Both the position numbers and the translations under genes were made by a program. From Pseudomonas orientalis (lineage in GTDB: Bacteria; Pseudomonadota; Gammaproteobacteria; Pseudomonadales; Pseudomonadaceae), in assembly GCF_022807995.1 (NCBI RefSeq), contig NZ_CP094351.1, positions 5,565,501 through 5,629,500 of the forward strand: a stretch of DNA of 64,000 nt. The letters run 5' to 3'. The first letter of the stretch is position 1; the number at the start of each line of letters is the position of its first letter. Shown piece by piece: positions 1 to 8,905 of this stretch. Under the pieces are notes generated by a model. The model worked only from the letters and a program-made list of their open reading frames with translations. It was not told where the DNA came from and ran no database searches.

Positions 1-1050
1 GCGCGTCAGGTTGACCGGGCCGTTGACCTGGTACAGCTCGGATTCGGCCAGGTTGAACTGCTTGAGCAGGTAGTCCGACAAGTGTTTCGGGCAGGTATCC
101 GCCACTTCCAGGCGCACCGCATCGCCGTAGCGCCGCGAAAACAGCTCGCCGCGCAGGGCACGGGCCAGGTCTTCGACGTCTTCGGAGTCCAGCGCCAGGT
201 CGGCGTTACGGGTCAGGCGGAACTGGTAGCAGCCCTTGACCTTCATGCCCTGGAACAGGTCATCGGCGTGCGCATGGATCATCGACGACAGGAATACATA
301 GTTATCGCCAGCGCCCCCTACTTCCTCGGGTACCTTGATGATGCGTGGCAACAGACGCGGCGCCGGGATGATCGCAAGGCCCGAGTCGCGGCCGAAGGCG
401 TCGATGCCCTCCAGCTCGACGATAAAGTTGAGGCTCTTGTTCACCAGCAACGGGAATGGGTGCGTCGGGTCGAGGCCGATCGGGGTGATGATCGGCGAAA
501 TCTCGTCGCGGAAGTAACGGCGCACCCAGGTCTTGATCTTGGTGGTCCAGTGCCGGCGACGGATGAAGCGGACCTGATGTTTTTCCAGCTCCGGCAGCAG
601 GATGTCGTTGAGGATCGCGTACTGGCGGTCCACATGGCCGTGCACCAGTTCACTGATGCGCGCCAGGGCCTGGTGCGGTTGCAGGCCGTCGGCCCCGGCT
701 TGTTCACGGGCGAAGGTGATCTGCTTCTTGAGGCCGGCGACCCGGATCTCGAAGAATTCGTCGAGGTTGCTCGAGAAGATGAGCAGGAATTTCAACCGCT
801 CCAGCAACGGGTAGGACTCATCCAGCGCCTGCTCCAGCACGCGGATGTTGAATTGCAGTTGTGACAGCTCGCGGTGGATGTACAGGCTGCTGTCATCCAG
901 GTTGGTGACCACGGCCACCGGCGCGGGCGCGGGCGCTTCGGCGACCACCGCAGGCGGGGCGGGCTCCAGCTCTGGCGGGGTCTCTGCGACCTGTTCAACC
1001 ACCGGATGAGCGTCTTTTACGGCAACTTCTGTAAGTCCTTCGGTATTCAT
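1..1050 (-). CDS. ppk: polyphosphate kinase 1, N-terminal part (cut by window edge)
   Basis: Makes inorganic polyphosphate from ATP. The frame is open from an ATG at 1050 to the left edge, giving the first 350 residues of a protein that is usually about 690-740 long. An Ala/Pro-rich lead of roughly 50 residues precedes the PPK N-terminal domain, which has the typical segments YIHRELSQLQFN, LLERLKFLLIFSSNLDEFFE and PIGLDPTHPFPLLVNKSLN. The catalytic histidine lies beyond the window. An AGGAAC ribosome site stands before the ATG. The gene follows hemB by 17 bases on the same strand, so the two may be cotranscribed. Identification is firm; the regulatory meaning of the extension is unknown. Confidence 0.95.
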   Translation of the reverse strand, partial: MNTEGLTEVAVKDAHPVVEQVAETPPELEPAPPAVVAEAPAPAPVAVVTNLDDSSLYIHRELSQLQFNIRVLEQALDESYPLLERLKFLLIFSSNLDEFFEIRVAGLKKQITFAREQAGADGLQPHQALARISELVHGHVDRQYAILNDILLPELEKHQVRFIRRRHWTTKIKTWVRRYFRDEISPIITPIGLDPTHPFPLLVNKSLNFIVELEGIDAFGRDSGLAIIPAPRLLPRIIKVPEEVGGAGDNYVFLSSMIHAHADDLFQGMKVKGCYQFRLTRNADLALDSEDVEDLARALRGELFSRRYGDAVRLEVADTCPKHLSDYLLKQFNLAESELYQVNGPVNLTR

Positions 1051-1067
1051 GAGTGTTCCTGTGAGGG

Positions 1068-2081
1068 CTATTGTTGCTCTCTAAGCAATTGGGCAGCGCG
1101 GGCGGCGAAGTAGGTCAGAATGCCATCAGCGCCGGCACGTTTAAAGGCTGTCAGGGATTCGAGGATCACCCCTTCACTCAACCAACCATTCTGGATTGCG
1201 GCCATGTGCATGGCGTATTCACCGCTGACCTGATAGACAAAGGTCGGCACTTTGAATTCCTCTTTGACCCGGTACAGGATGTCCAGGTAAGGCATCCCTG
1301 GCTTGACCATGACCATGTCGGCGCCTTCGGCCAGGTCGGCCGCAACTTCGTGCAGGGCTTCGTGGCTGTTGGCCGGGTCCATCTGGTACGAAGCCTTGTC
1401 GGCCTTGCCCAGGTTCAGGGCCGAACCCACCGCATCGCGGAAGGGGCCGTAATAGGCGCTGGCATACTTGGCCGAGTAGGCCATGATTCGCACGTTGACG
1501 TGACCTGCCAACTCAAGCGCTTCGCGAATTGCCTGGATGCGGCCGTCCATCATGTCCGACGGCGCTACCACCTGGGCGCCTGCCGCCGCGTGGGACAAGG
1601 CCTGCTTGACCAGGGCATCAACGGTGATGTCGTTGTCGACGTAGCCTGACGGGTCGAGGATGCCGTCCTGCCCATGGGTGGTGAAAGGATCCAGGGCCAC
1701 ATCGGTGATCACCCCGAGCTGCGGAAAACGCTCGCGCAGGGCGCGGGCGGCGCGCTGGGCGATCCCTTGCGGGTTCCAGGCTTGGGCAGCATCGAGGGAC
1801 TTGAGCTCAGCAGGCGTTACCGGGAACAGCGCCAGCGCCGGAATGCCCAGTTCCACCCATTGAGCGGCCTCTTCCAGCAGCAGATCGATGCTCAAGCGCT
1901 CCACCCCCGGCATCGATGCCACCGCTTCCCGGCGATTTTCACCGTCCAGCACGAATACCGGCAGGATCAGATCATTCGCTGTCAGTACATTTTCACGTAC
2001 CAGACGGCGCGAAAAATTATCACTGCGGTTGCGGCGCAGACGCGTGGCGGGGAATAGCCGGTTGGCGGGGGTAAAGCTCAC
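1068..2081 (-). CDS. hemB: delta-aminolevulinic acid dehydratase (porphobilinogen synthase)
   Basis: Condenses two 5-aminolevulinate molecules to porphobilinogen, the second common step of heme and siroheme synthesis. It has 337 residues, normal for the family. The two active-site lysines are visible in MAYSAKYASAYYGPFRDA and MVMVKPGMPYLDI. The metal-site segment DVALDPFTTHGQDG has Ala/Asp/Asp where zinc enzymes have three Cys, which marks the magnesium type known from P. aeruginosa. The start is a GTG at 2081 with AGGAG six bases upstream. The later pathway genes hemC and hemD lie about 16 kb away on the same strand. Confidence 0.97.
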   Translation of the reverse strand: MSFTPANRLFPATRLRRNRSDNFSRRLVRENVLTANDLILPVFVLDGENRREAVASMPGVERLSIDLLLEEAAQWVELGIPALALFPVTPAELKSLDAAQAWNPQGIAQRAARALRERFPQLGVITDVALDPFTTHGQDGILDPSGYVDNDITVDALVKQALSHAAAGAQVVAPSDMMDGRIQAIREALELAGHVNVRIMAYSAKYASAYYGPFRDAVGSALNLGKADKASYQMDPANSHEALHEVAADLAEGADMVMVKPGMPYLDILYRVKEEFKVPTFVYQVSGEYAMHMAAIQNGWLSEGVILESLTAFKRAGADGILTYFAARAAQLLREQQ

Positions 2082-2289
2082 GACAGACTCCTGAGCCCGC
2101 GTTTACGGGCGAGCGGTGCAGTTATAAGCGGCCATTATGACGAACGAATGACAGTTGTGCTTATCGATGCGACCTGTAGTCGCATTCGGCATTAACATGG
2201 GAATTGTTCACTTCGTGACACATCTCGATACTTTCATGAATCTTCGTGAAGGCGTAGGCTGCGCGTTCATTTCGCCAGCACCCTAGACC

Positions 2290-2925
2290 ATGCTTCAACA
2301 ATTTCTGCATGACTTCGGCTACTTTGCCCTCTTCCTCGGCACGTTCTTCGAAGGCGAGACCATCCTCGTACTCGCAGGCTTCCTGGCGTTTCGTGGATAC
2401 ATGGATATCAACCTGGTGGTGGTCGTTGCCTTCTTCGGCAGCTACGCCGGCGACCAGCTTTGGTACTACATGGGGCGCAAGCACGGCCGCAAGTTGCTGG
2501 CGCGCAAACCGCGCTGGCAATTGATGGGCGACAAGGCGCTGGAGCATATCCGCAAGCATCCGGATATCTGGGTACTGAGTTTTCGCTTCGTCTACGGTTT
2601 GCGCACGGTTATGCCGGTTGCGATTGGCCTCTCCGGCTATCCGCCGCTGCGCTATCTGATCCTCAACGGCATCGGTGCGGCAATATGGGCAGCGGCGCTG
2701 GGAGCTGCGGCCTATCATTTCGGCGCAGTGCTTGAGGGCATGCTCGGCAGCGTCAAGAAATACGAGCTGTGGGTGCTGGGCGCCTTGCTGGTGCTGGGTG
2801 TTGGCCTATGGCTGCGACGTCGCTTCAAGAATGCCCGTATCGCCCGCGAGGCATGCGCCGAGGCCAAGGCTCGGCGCGCTGCCGAAACCGACCCGGTCGA
2901 AACGCCTAAGACGCCAGAGGCGTAA
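2290..2925 (+). CDS. DedA family membrane protein
   Basis: A 211-residue inner-membrane protein of the DedA/VTT family, whose members act in lipid carrier transport and membrane homeostasis. Family marks are FLGTFFEGETILVLAGFLA near the N terminus, GDQLWYYMGRKHG in the middle and RFVYGLRTVMPVAIGLSGY about residue 100, followed by two hydrophobic spans and a basic C-terminal tail. The substrate cannot be told from sequence. Its last 20 bases overlap the end of the convergent hydroxylase gene. No strong ribosome site precedes the ATG, so the exact start is slightly uncertain. Confidence 0.88.
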   Translation: MLQQFLHDFGYFALFLGTFFEGETILVLAGFLAFRGYMDINLVVVVAFFGSYAGDQLWYYMGRKHGRKLLARKPRWQLMGDKALEHIRKHPDIWVLSFRFVYGLRTVMPVAIGLSGYPPLRYLILNGIGAAIWAAALGAAAYHFGAVLEGMLGSVKKYELWVLGALLVLGVGLWLRRRFKNARIAREACAEAKARRAAETDPVETPKTPEA

Positions 2926-4141
2926 GCCGACCTCTGCAGCAGTACAGGCCGATCATGCTGAGCACGCTGTAGCTCGCCAGGCCCAGCCAGCTCAGGTTGC
3001 CGGCGGGCCACAGCCCGACCCACGGGGCCAGCCCTGCCAAGGGCACATTCAGCCCCAGGCGCAGCCACTCGGCCCTCAGCGCCCATGGGCGATTCTCCAG
3101 CGCGCCCCCCAACGTGAACAGCCCCAACGCCATCGCTGCCCAGCCCAGGACCAGCGCCTCTGTGGGCAGACGTTCGCCGGCATTCATCAGATAGCTGCCA
3201 AACCCCACATAAACCGCGAATTGCAGCGCGACGTAGACCTGCTGGCGTCTATCCAGCGGCACGTCGAATTTGCGGAACCGTGCCAAATCCGGCTTGGCCA
3301 CCGGATACTTGGCTTGCACATCCGCGGGGCGCCAGCCGGTGCGCATGAACCAGATGCGCAGCTTGTCCCAGCGGCTTTCAGTACGGCGGGCATCGCTCCA
3401 CAACTGCGCATAAAACTGCAGGTTTGCCCACAGCGGATTCCAACTGGCCAGGGGCGTGGTCACACCGAAGATCACCGGCTCGTTGTCATCTTCCTCCTGG
3501 AACGTGCCGAACAGCCGATCCCAAAAAATGAACACCCCGCCATAGTTGCGATCCATGTAGAGAGCGTTCTGTGCGTGGTGGGCACGATGATTGGACGGGG
3601 TAACGAAGAACCATTCGAACCAGCCGAGCTTGGGAACGTGACGTGTATGCACCCAGAACTGATACAGCAGGTTGAGCGACGCCACGCTGATGAACACCAC
3701 CAACGGCACACCGAGCACGGCCAGAGGCAGGTAGAAGATCCAGCTCAGCAAGAAGCCGGTGCTGGTCTGACGCAGCGCGGTGGTGAGGTTGTAGTCCTCG
3801 CTCTGGTGGTGCACGGAGTGCGCAGCCCACAGGATATTGCGCTCATGGCCCATGCGATGCAGCCAGTAATAGCAGAAGTCGTAGAACACGAATGCGAACA
3901 CCCAGGTCCATGGGCTTTGGGCCGATAACTCGATCAATGCCAGGTGCTTGAGAGCAAACGCATAGGTGAGCAAACCCACGCCCTTGGTCAATAGCCCGGT
4001 AGTGGTAGACAGCACGCCGGTGCTGAGGCTGTTGATAGCGTCGGCCAGTCGATAGTTGCGCGCACCGCGCCACCGGTCGGCCAGCAGCTCAACCACGATC
4101 AACGCAATGAAAAACGGTACCGCGTAAGGCACGAAGTCCAT
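2906..4141 (-). CDS. sterol desaturase/fatty acid hydroxylase family membrane protein
   Basis: A 411-residue multi-pass membrane protein with the di-iron histidine clusters of the fatty acid hydroxylase superfamily: HRMGHERN (HxxxH), HSVHHQSEDYN (HxxHH) and NHRAHH further on. Such enzymes hydroxylate or desaturate lipids or cleave ether bonds using oxygen. The N-terminal 270 residues hold the catalytic domain. The last about 140 residues form extra hydrophobic segments, longer than the minimal family member. It overlaps the DedA gene tail to tail by 20 bases. The substrate is unknown. Confidence 0.85.
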   Translation of the reverse strand: MDFVPYAVPFFIALIVVELLADRWRGARNYRLADAINSLSTGVLSTTTGLLTKGVGLLTYAFALKHLALIELSAQSPWTWVFAFVFYDFCYYWLHRMGHERNILWAAHSVHHQSEDYNLTTALRQTSTGFLLSWIFYLPLAVLGVPLVVFISVASLNLLYQFWVHTRHVPKLGWFEWFFVTPSNHRAHHAQNALYMDRNYGGVFIFWDRLFGTFQEEDDNEPVIFGVTTPLASWNPLWANLQFYAQLWSDARRTESRWDKLRIWFMRTGWRPADVQAKYPVAKPDLARFRKFDVPLDRRQQVYVALQFAVYVGFGSYLMNAGERLPTEALVLGWAAMALGLFTLGGALENRPWALRAEWLRLGLNVPLAGLAPWVGLWPAGNLSWLGLASYSVLSMIGLYCCRGRLTPLAS

Positions 4142-4256
4142 GGGCCAGTCCGGTCTTTTTTTGTTACAGCAAGATTAGGTGCAGTGGCGTGAGTTCCCAT
4201 TGGCAACAGGTTACAAATTAGTAGACATTTAACGCCATGAATCAGGAGAAATGCCC

Positions 4257-4922
4257 ATGAGCAAAAAGATTGCAGTGATCCTTTCAGGCTGTGGCGTGTA
4301 CGACGGCGCAGAGATCCATGAAAGCGTGATCACCCTGCTGCGCCTGGACCAGCGCGGCGCTCAGGTTGAATGTTTTGCGCCGGATATTGCGCAATTGCAT
4401 GTGATCAACCACCTCACCGGCGAAGAAATGCCCGAATCGCGCAACGTGTTGGTGGAGTCGGCGCGCATCGCCCGGGGCGCGGTCAAGGATATCCAAGAGG
4501 CCAATGCTGCCGACTTCGATGCGCTGATCGTGCCGGGCGGATTTGGCGCGGCGAAGAATCTGTCGAATTTCGCTGTGGAAGGCCCCGGCTGCAGCGTCAA
4601 TCCACAAGTCCTGGCATTGGCAGAAGCCTTTGCCGAAGCCGGCAAGCCTGTAGGGCTGATCTGCATTTCCCCTGCCCTGGCCGCGAAAATCTACGGCCCA
4701 GGCGTGACTTGCACCATCGGCAACGATGCCGACACTGCAGCTGCCCTGGACAAAATGGGTGCCACCCATCAGGAATGCACGGTGGAAGATATCGTCGAGG
4801 ACACCGCACGCAAGTTAGTGAGCACGCCGGCGTATATGCTGGGCAAGAACATCAGTGAGGTGGCGTCAGGCATCAACAAACTGGTGGACCGGGTGCTGGA
4901 ACTGACCCACGAAAACGACTAA
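4257..4922 (+). CDS. elbB: isoprenoid biosynthesis glyoxalase ElbB
   Basis: A class I glutamine-amidotransferase-like protein of the DJ-1/PfpI superfamily. E. coli ElbB has glyoxalase activity and was linked to isoprenoid synthesis. The protein opens MSKKIAVILSGCGVYDGAEIHE, has the nucleophile elbow GLICISPALAAK near residue 137, and ends in the usual SGINKLVDRVLEL segment. Two in-frame ATGs are present. I chose 4257 because AGGAG (4244-4248) is eight bases upstream, while it is only two bases from the ATG at 4251. It stands alone between a divergent neighbour and a REP pair. Confidence 0.92.
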   Translation: MSKKIAVILSGCGVYDGAEIHESVITLLRLDQRGAQVECFAPDIAQLHVINHLTGEEMPESRNVLVESARIARGAVKDIQEANAADFDALIVPGGFGAAKNLSNFAVEGPGCSVNPQVLALAEAFAEAGKPVGLICISPALAAKIYGPGVTCTIGNDADTAAALDKMGATHQECTVEDIVEDTARKLVSTPAYMLGKNISEVASGINKLVDRVLELTHEND

Positions 4923-4933
4923 CGCCTTCTTCC

Positions 4934-5033
4934 TGTAGGAGCGAGCTTGCTCGCGAAGAATTTGAGAGCGCCGCGTCCATCCCGAATGCCCGCGTATCGT
5001 TGACGTTCTTCGCGAGCAAGCTCGCTCCTACAG
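4934..5033. repeat. REP pair (TGTAGGAGCGAGC family)
   Basis: Two inverted copies of a 27-base REP unit, TGTAGGAGCGAGCTTGCTCG plus CGAAGAA, at 4934-4960 and 5007-5033, separated by 46 bases. The right arm runs into the 3' end of the yaiI-type gene and supplies its TAG stop (5028-5030). The same family recurs inside the two nested repeats at 36148-36246 and 54162-54261. Confidence 0.93.
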
Positions 5034-5483
5034 AGGCTTCATCAAACGGGTAAGCAGGCGGTCCAGCGCATTGGCAAACGCTTGCTTGTCTTTTTCACCA
5101 TGGGGCGGCGGCCCGCCGCCCATCTGGCCTTGCTCACGCAGATCGGTGAACAGGTTACGCACCGCCAGGCGCTCGCTCATGTTCGCCGGGCTGAACTCTT
5201 TGCCCCTTGGGTCAAGCGCCGTGACGCCCTTCTTCACCAGCCGGTCAGCCAACGGCACATCGCTGCAGATCACCAGTTCGCCAGGCACTGCGTGTTCAAC
5301 CAGATAATCATCGGCTGCGTCAGGGCCGCTGGGCACCACGATCAGCTTCACACAGGAAAAGTTCGGCTTGATCTGGCTCTGCCCCGCCACCAGCACCACC
5401 TCGAATTGACGCTTGAGGGCGAACTTCACCACTTGGTCCTTTGCCGCCCGAGGACAGGCGTCGGCGTCGATCCAGACCCGCAT
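5028..5483 (-). CDS. YaiI/YqxD family protein (DUF188)
   Basis: A 151-residue protein of the UPF0178/DUF188 family, which has a PIN-like fold. It opens MRVWIDADACPRAAKDQVVKF and contains CSDVPLADRLV and the typical DLREQGQMGGGPP segment before KQAFANALDRLL. No biochemical role is established. Its start is only two bases beyond the FTR1 permease stop, so the two are surely cotranscribed. The C terminus is written partly in REP sequence: the stop codon is part of the repeat arm. Confidence 0.9.
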   Translation of the reverse strand: MRVWIDADACPRAAKDQVVKFALKRQFEVVLVAGQSQIKPNFSCVKLIVVPSGPDAADDYLVEHAVPGELVICSDVPLADRLVKKGVTALDPRGKEFSPANMSERLAVRNLFTDLREQGQMGGGPPPHGEKDKQAFANALDRLLTRLMKPL

Positions 5484-5485
5484 AG

Positions 5486-7381
5486 TCAGCTCGCCGCCCT
5501 TTGCTTCTCAGCCAGGCGACTGCGGCCATACAGCACCACGATCGCCAGTATCGCCACCGCCTGCGCACTCAACGAATACGCATCGGCGTGAATGCCCAGC
5601 CAGTCAAAGTCAAAAAACGCCACCGGCCGCGTACCAAAGATGCCCGCCTCTTGCAGCGCCTTGACGCCATGCCCGGCGAACACCACCGACAGTGCGCACA
5701 ACAGCGCGGCGTTAATGCCGAAGAACAGCGCCAGCGGCAGCTTCGCCGAACCGCGCAGAATCACCCAGGCCAGGCCCACCAGCAGGACCAACGCGGTGGC
5801 GCCACCCGCCAGCACCGCGTCGTGCCCGGCAGGGCCGGCCTGCAGCCACAGGGTTTCGTAGAACAGGATCACTTCGAACAGCTCGCGGTACACCGAGAAG
5901 AATGCCAGCAGCGCAAAACCAAAGCGCCCGCCACCGCCCACCAGGCTGCTCTTGATGTAGTCCTGCCAGGCTGCGGCATGGCGCCGGTCGTGCATCCACA
6001 CGCCCAGCCACAGCACCATCACGCTGGCAAACAGCGCCGTGCAGCCTTCCAGCAATTCACGCTGAGCACCGCTGACATCAATTACATACGCTGCCAGCGC
6101 CCAGGTGGCCAAGCCGGCCAACAGCGCCAGGCCCCAGCCGACGTTGACGCTGCGCACCGCCGATTGCTGGCCGGTGTTACGCAGGAAAGCCAGGATCGCG
6201 GCAAGCACCAGGATCGCTTCCAAACCTTCGCGCAGCAGGATCAGCAAGCCGGAGATGTAGCTCAACGACCAGCTCAAGCCATCGCCGCCGAGCAAGCCGG
6301 CCGACTCGCCGAGCTTGCCCTTGGCCACGTCCAGGCGCTGTTGCACCTGCTCGATCGGCAGACCGTCCTGTAATGACTGCCGATAGGCCATCAGCGCTTT
6401 CTCGGTGTCCTTGCGCACGTTGGCGTCGACGTTATCCAGTGAGCTTTCCACCAGCTCGAAGCCTTCCAGATAAGCGGCTACCGACAGGTCATAGGCTTGT
6501 TCGTGGTCGCCGTTACGGAACGCGGCCAGGCTTTTGTCCAGGGTGGCGGAGGTGTAATCGAGCAACTGCGCCGGGCCACGCTTGACCTGCGGAGGTTGTG
6601 CACGCTGGGCGCGGAAGGTCGCCGCGGCCGCTGGTCCGTCGGCGGCCATCACTTCATTGGGCGTCTGGCGCGCCAGGTCGGCGAGGTTGAAGGGCTGCTC
6701 GCTCTTGGCCGCAGCCGGGTCCGCCGTGAAACCTGCGATGTAGGTGGCGAGGTCCCAACGCTGACGGTCATCCAACTGATCGGCAAAGGACGGCATGTCG
6801 GTGCCTTCGACACCCAGGCCAAGGGTGTTGTAGATCGCATACAGGCTCAGGCGATCCAGGCGCGTGGCATCGCGCAGGTTAGCAGGTGGCGGCGTCATGC
6901 CCATGGCCGCCGGGCCATCGCCGGCGCCCACCGTGCCGTGGCACACCGAACAATGCTGTGCGTAGAGCGGCGCGCCGCGCGTGGGGTCGGGGGTGATCGC
7001 CGGCGCCTGGCTGACCTCATACGCAACGGCCAGCTTGGCGCCCAGCTGACGCGCCTGATGGGCGACAGTTGCGCCGTCTGCATGGGCAGTGACTGCCGCC
7101 AGCAACTCATCGACGCCCTTTATCAACTCGGCGCGTTCGGGCTTATCCGGCAGATCAGTCACCAGCCCCTGCAGCACGCCTAGAAACTCCACCTGCTCGC
7201 GGTATTCCGAATCGTCCACCACCTTGCCCGCCTCTACCGTCGGCGGGTAGTCGGCACCGATATAGTCAAGCAGGTGCAAGGCCTGCGGCGCGCCTTCGGC
7301 GGTCGCGGCCCATAGATTGAAGCTGCACGACATCAACACCGGCAGCACCAGCCAGGCGAGAAAACGGAAGGGGGCAGTCAT
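5486..7381 (-). CDS. FTR1 family iron permease with N-terminal cytochrome c domain
   Basis: A 631-residue fusion. Residues 1-26 form a signal peptide. A cytochrome c domain follows, with heme motif CSVCH (144-148) and a likely Met ligand in GTDMPSF. Residues about 260-365 are a periplasmic helical part like that of EfeO/FTR1 proteins. The C-terminal half is the permease, with the two iron-binding motifs REGLE (384-388) and RELFE (499-503) and about seven membrane spans. The architecture suggests oxidation-coupled import of ferrous iron, with the cytochrome accepting the electron. That coupling is inferred, not shown. It is followed at two bases by the DUF188 gene. I saw no clear Fur box upstream. 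Confidence 0.92.
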   Translation of the reverse strand: MTAPFRFLAWLVLPVLMSCSFNLWAATAEGAPQALHLLDYIGADYPPTVEAGKVVDDSEYREQVEFLGVLQGLVTDLPDKPERAELIKGVDELLAAVTAHADGATVAHQARQLGAKLAVAYEVSQAPAITPDPTRGAPLYAQHCSVCHGTVGAGDGPAAMGMTPPPANLRDATRLDRLSLYAIYNTLGLGVEGTDMPSFADQLDDRQRWDLATYIAGFTADPAAAKSEQPFNLADLARQTPNEVMAADGPAAAATFRAQRAQPPQVKRGPAQLLDYTSATLDKSLAAFRNGDHEQAYDLSVAAYLEGFELVESSLDNVDANVRKDTEKALMAYRQSLQDGLPIEQVQQRLDVAKGKLGESAGLLGGDGLSWSLSYISGLLILLREGLEAILVLAAILAFLRNTGQQSAVRSVNVGWGLALLAGLATWALAAYVIDVSGAQRELLEGCTALFASVMVLWLGVWMHDRRHAAAWQDYIKSSLVGGGGRFGFALLAFFSVYRELFEVILFYETLWLQAGPAGHDAVLAGGATALVLLVGLAWVILRGSAKLPLALFFGINAALLCALSVVFAGHGVKALQEAGIFGTRPVAFFDFDWLGIHADAYSLSAQAVAILAIVVLYGRSRLAEKQRAAS

Positions 7382-7474
7382 GAATGAATCTCAAGTGGAA
7401 ATACGAAGTAACACTATTGTTGAGCTTTAACGGATTTGACTCAAGGTGTTATTTCATAACGCCACAAAACCAAC

Positions 7475-7591
7475 GTGGGAGGGGCGGTGCGACGATTCGA
7501 CTTGCTCCCGATGGCGGTCGTTCAGCTAGAGATGAGCTGACTGATACCCTGCCATCGGGGGCAAGTCGAATCGTCGCACCGCCCCTCCCAC
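7475..7591. repeat. REP pair with lengthened arms
   Basis: Inverted repeat with 41-base arms (7475-7515 and 7551-7591) matching at 40 of 41 positions and separated by 35 bases. The ends GTGGGAGGGG and CTTGCTCCCGATGGC are those of the common REP in this window. Between them each arm carries an additional block of about 16 bases (CGGTGCGACGATTCGA) that the other REPs lack. It occupies the space between the FTR1 gene start and the LysE gene end. Confidence 0.93.
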
Positions 7592-7612
7592 ATTTTGATC
7601 CGGTTTCGTCAA

Positions 7613-8245
7613 TTACGCCGTGGCGCGATGCAGGCTGGCGAGGAAACCGGCGGCGCCGACGAACAGCCCGGCGAACGTGCGATTCACACGCTTCTGCTGT
7701 TTGGGCGAGCGCAGCAGGCGCAGGACCTTCGATGCCAGCCCTGTGTAACCGGCCATCACGATCATGTCGACGCTGATCATCGTCGCACCAATGATCAGGT
7801 ACTGAATCGCCAACGGCGCCTGTGGATTTACGAATTGCGGCAATACCGCGAGCATAAACACCAGTGCCTTGGGGTTGCTGGCGTTGACCAGGAAACCGCG
7901 GAACATCATCGCCATCGGCTTGCCGATCGGACGGACCGCCGCATCATCGGTCATGTCCATGGGCAAGGCGCGCCATTGCTTGATGGCCAGGTACACCAGG
8001 TACGCCACCCCAAACCATTTGATCGCATAGAACGCGGTCGATGACGCCGCCAGAATCGCACCCAGGCCGCCCGCCACCACGGCAATCTGCATGGCCAGGC
8101 CCAGCTGCAGGCCAATGGCATTCCAGTAACCGCGTACAAAACCGTACTGCAGGCCGCTGGACATCGAGGCGATGGCGCCCGCGCCGGGAGAAAGGGAGAT
8201 GATCCAACTGGCCAGGAAAAAAGCCAGCCACGTGTCGAGTGCCAT
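7613..8245 (-). CDS. LysE family amino acid exporter
   Basis: A 210-residue inner-membrane protein of the LysE/RhtB family, which exports amino acids such as homoserine, threonine or lysine. The N-terminal signature SLSPGAGAIASMSSGLQYG, the AVVAGGLGAILA span, the KWFGVAYLVYLAIKQWR segment and the FLVNASNPKALVFMLAVLPQF motif are all present, with about six hydrophobic spans. The substrate cannot be predicted. It stands alone between a REP pair and the MscS-type gene. Confidence 0.9.
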   Translation of the reverse strand: MALDTWLAFFLASWIISLSPGAGAIASMSSGLQYGFVRGYWNAIGLQLGLAMQIAVVAGGLGAILAASSTAFYAIKWFGVAYLVYLAIKQWRALPMDMTDDAAVRPIGKPMAMMFRGFLVNASNPKALVFMLAVLPQFVNPQAPLAIQYLIIGATMISVDMIVMAGYTGLASKVLRLLRSPKQQKRVNRTFAGLFVGAAGFLASLHRATA

Positions 8246-8332
8246 AGCACACCTCGAAAGGAAGTTTGCGGTTGTGCCTTAAGCTAACGCCGCCGACCAA
8301 GGGCTGGCTATAAATTTTTACAGGATGTGATT

Positions 8333-8905
8333 CTAGCGGTCGCCAGGGAATACGTGCGTACCGGGCCAACGCCGCACCGAGCGCTGGAAGAACAGACTGT
8401 TGGGTACTTGCACCATCGCGCTGTCAGTGCCGGCCTCCTGCACCTCGATCAGCGTGGTATAGAGCAGATTGATCGCCACCACGCGCCCTTTCACACCGGG
8501 TTTGTCGACGGTATCCACCAGTTCGACGATATCGCCGAGGCGGAATGGCCCCACAGTGAAGATCAAAATGGCGCACAACAAATTGGACAGAACGGACCAC
8601 ATGGCGAAGAACGCCACCGCCGCCACCGCCACAAACCCTGACAGTGCCGTCCACAGCACCGTGGCCGATACACCCAGGCGGCCCAACACGAAGATCAGCG
8701 CGCTGCCCATGATCAACCAGCGCAGGCCACCGCGCAGCGGCATCAGCAACTGCGGCGGGAACGGATAGCGCTCACCCAGGCGGGTCAAGCCTTTGGCGAC
8801 AAACCGCTGGGCAAGGTAGCCGGCCAGCAGGATCAGCAGGATTTGCACGCCGATCCACACAGGTTCGATCCACTGCGCCGGCAAGGGCAGTTGCAACGCT
8901 TCCAT
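8333..8905 (-). CDS. small MscS-type mechanosensitive channel protein
   Basis: A 190-residue membrane protein with three predicted spans and the start of the MscS beta domain (FRLGDIVELVDTVDKPGVKGRVV, then VQVPNSLFFQRSVRRWPG). It is about 100 residues shorter than E. coli MscS (286) because the C-terminal vestibule domain is absent. The pore-helix region is AALSGFVAVAAVAFFAMWSVL-like. Such proteins relieve osmotic pressure, but a gated pore is not proven for this short form. Its ATG shares one base with the TGA of the upstream ABC-F gene, so translation is coupled. Confidence 0.85.
   Translation of the reverse strand: MEALQLPLPAQWIEPVWIGVQILLILLAGYLAQRFVAKGLTRLGERYPFPPQLLMPLRGGLRWLIMGSALIFVLGRLGVSATVLWTALSGFVAVAAVAFFAMWSVLSNLLCAILIFTVGPFRLGDIVELVDTVDKPGVKGRVVAINLLYTTLIEVQEAGTDSAMVQVPNSLFFQRSVRRWPGTHVFPGDR

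Noticed and set aside
7382..7474. Fur box before the FTR1 gene
   Set aside because: No match good enough to the 19-base Fur consensus; AT-rich bases alone are not evidence.
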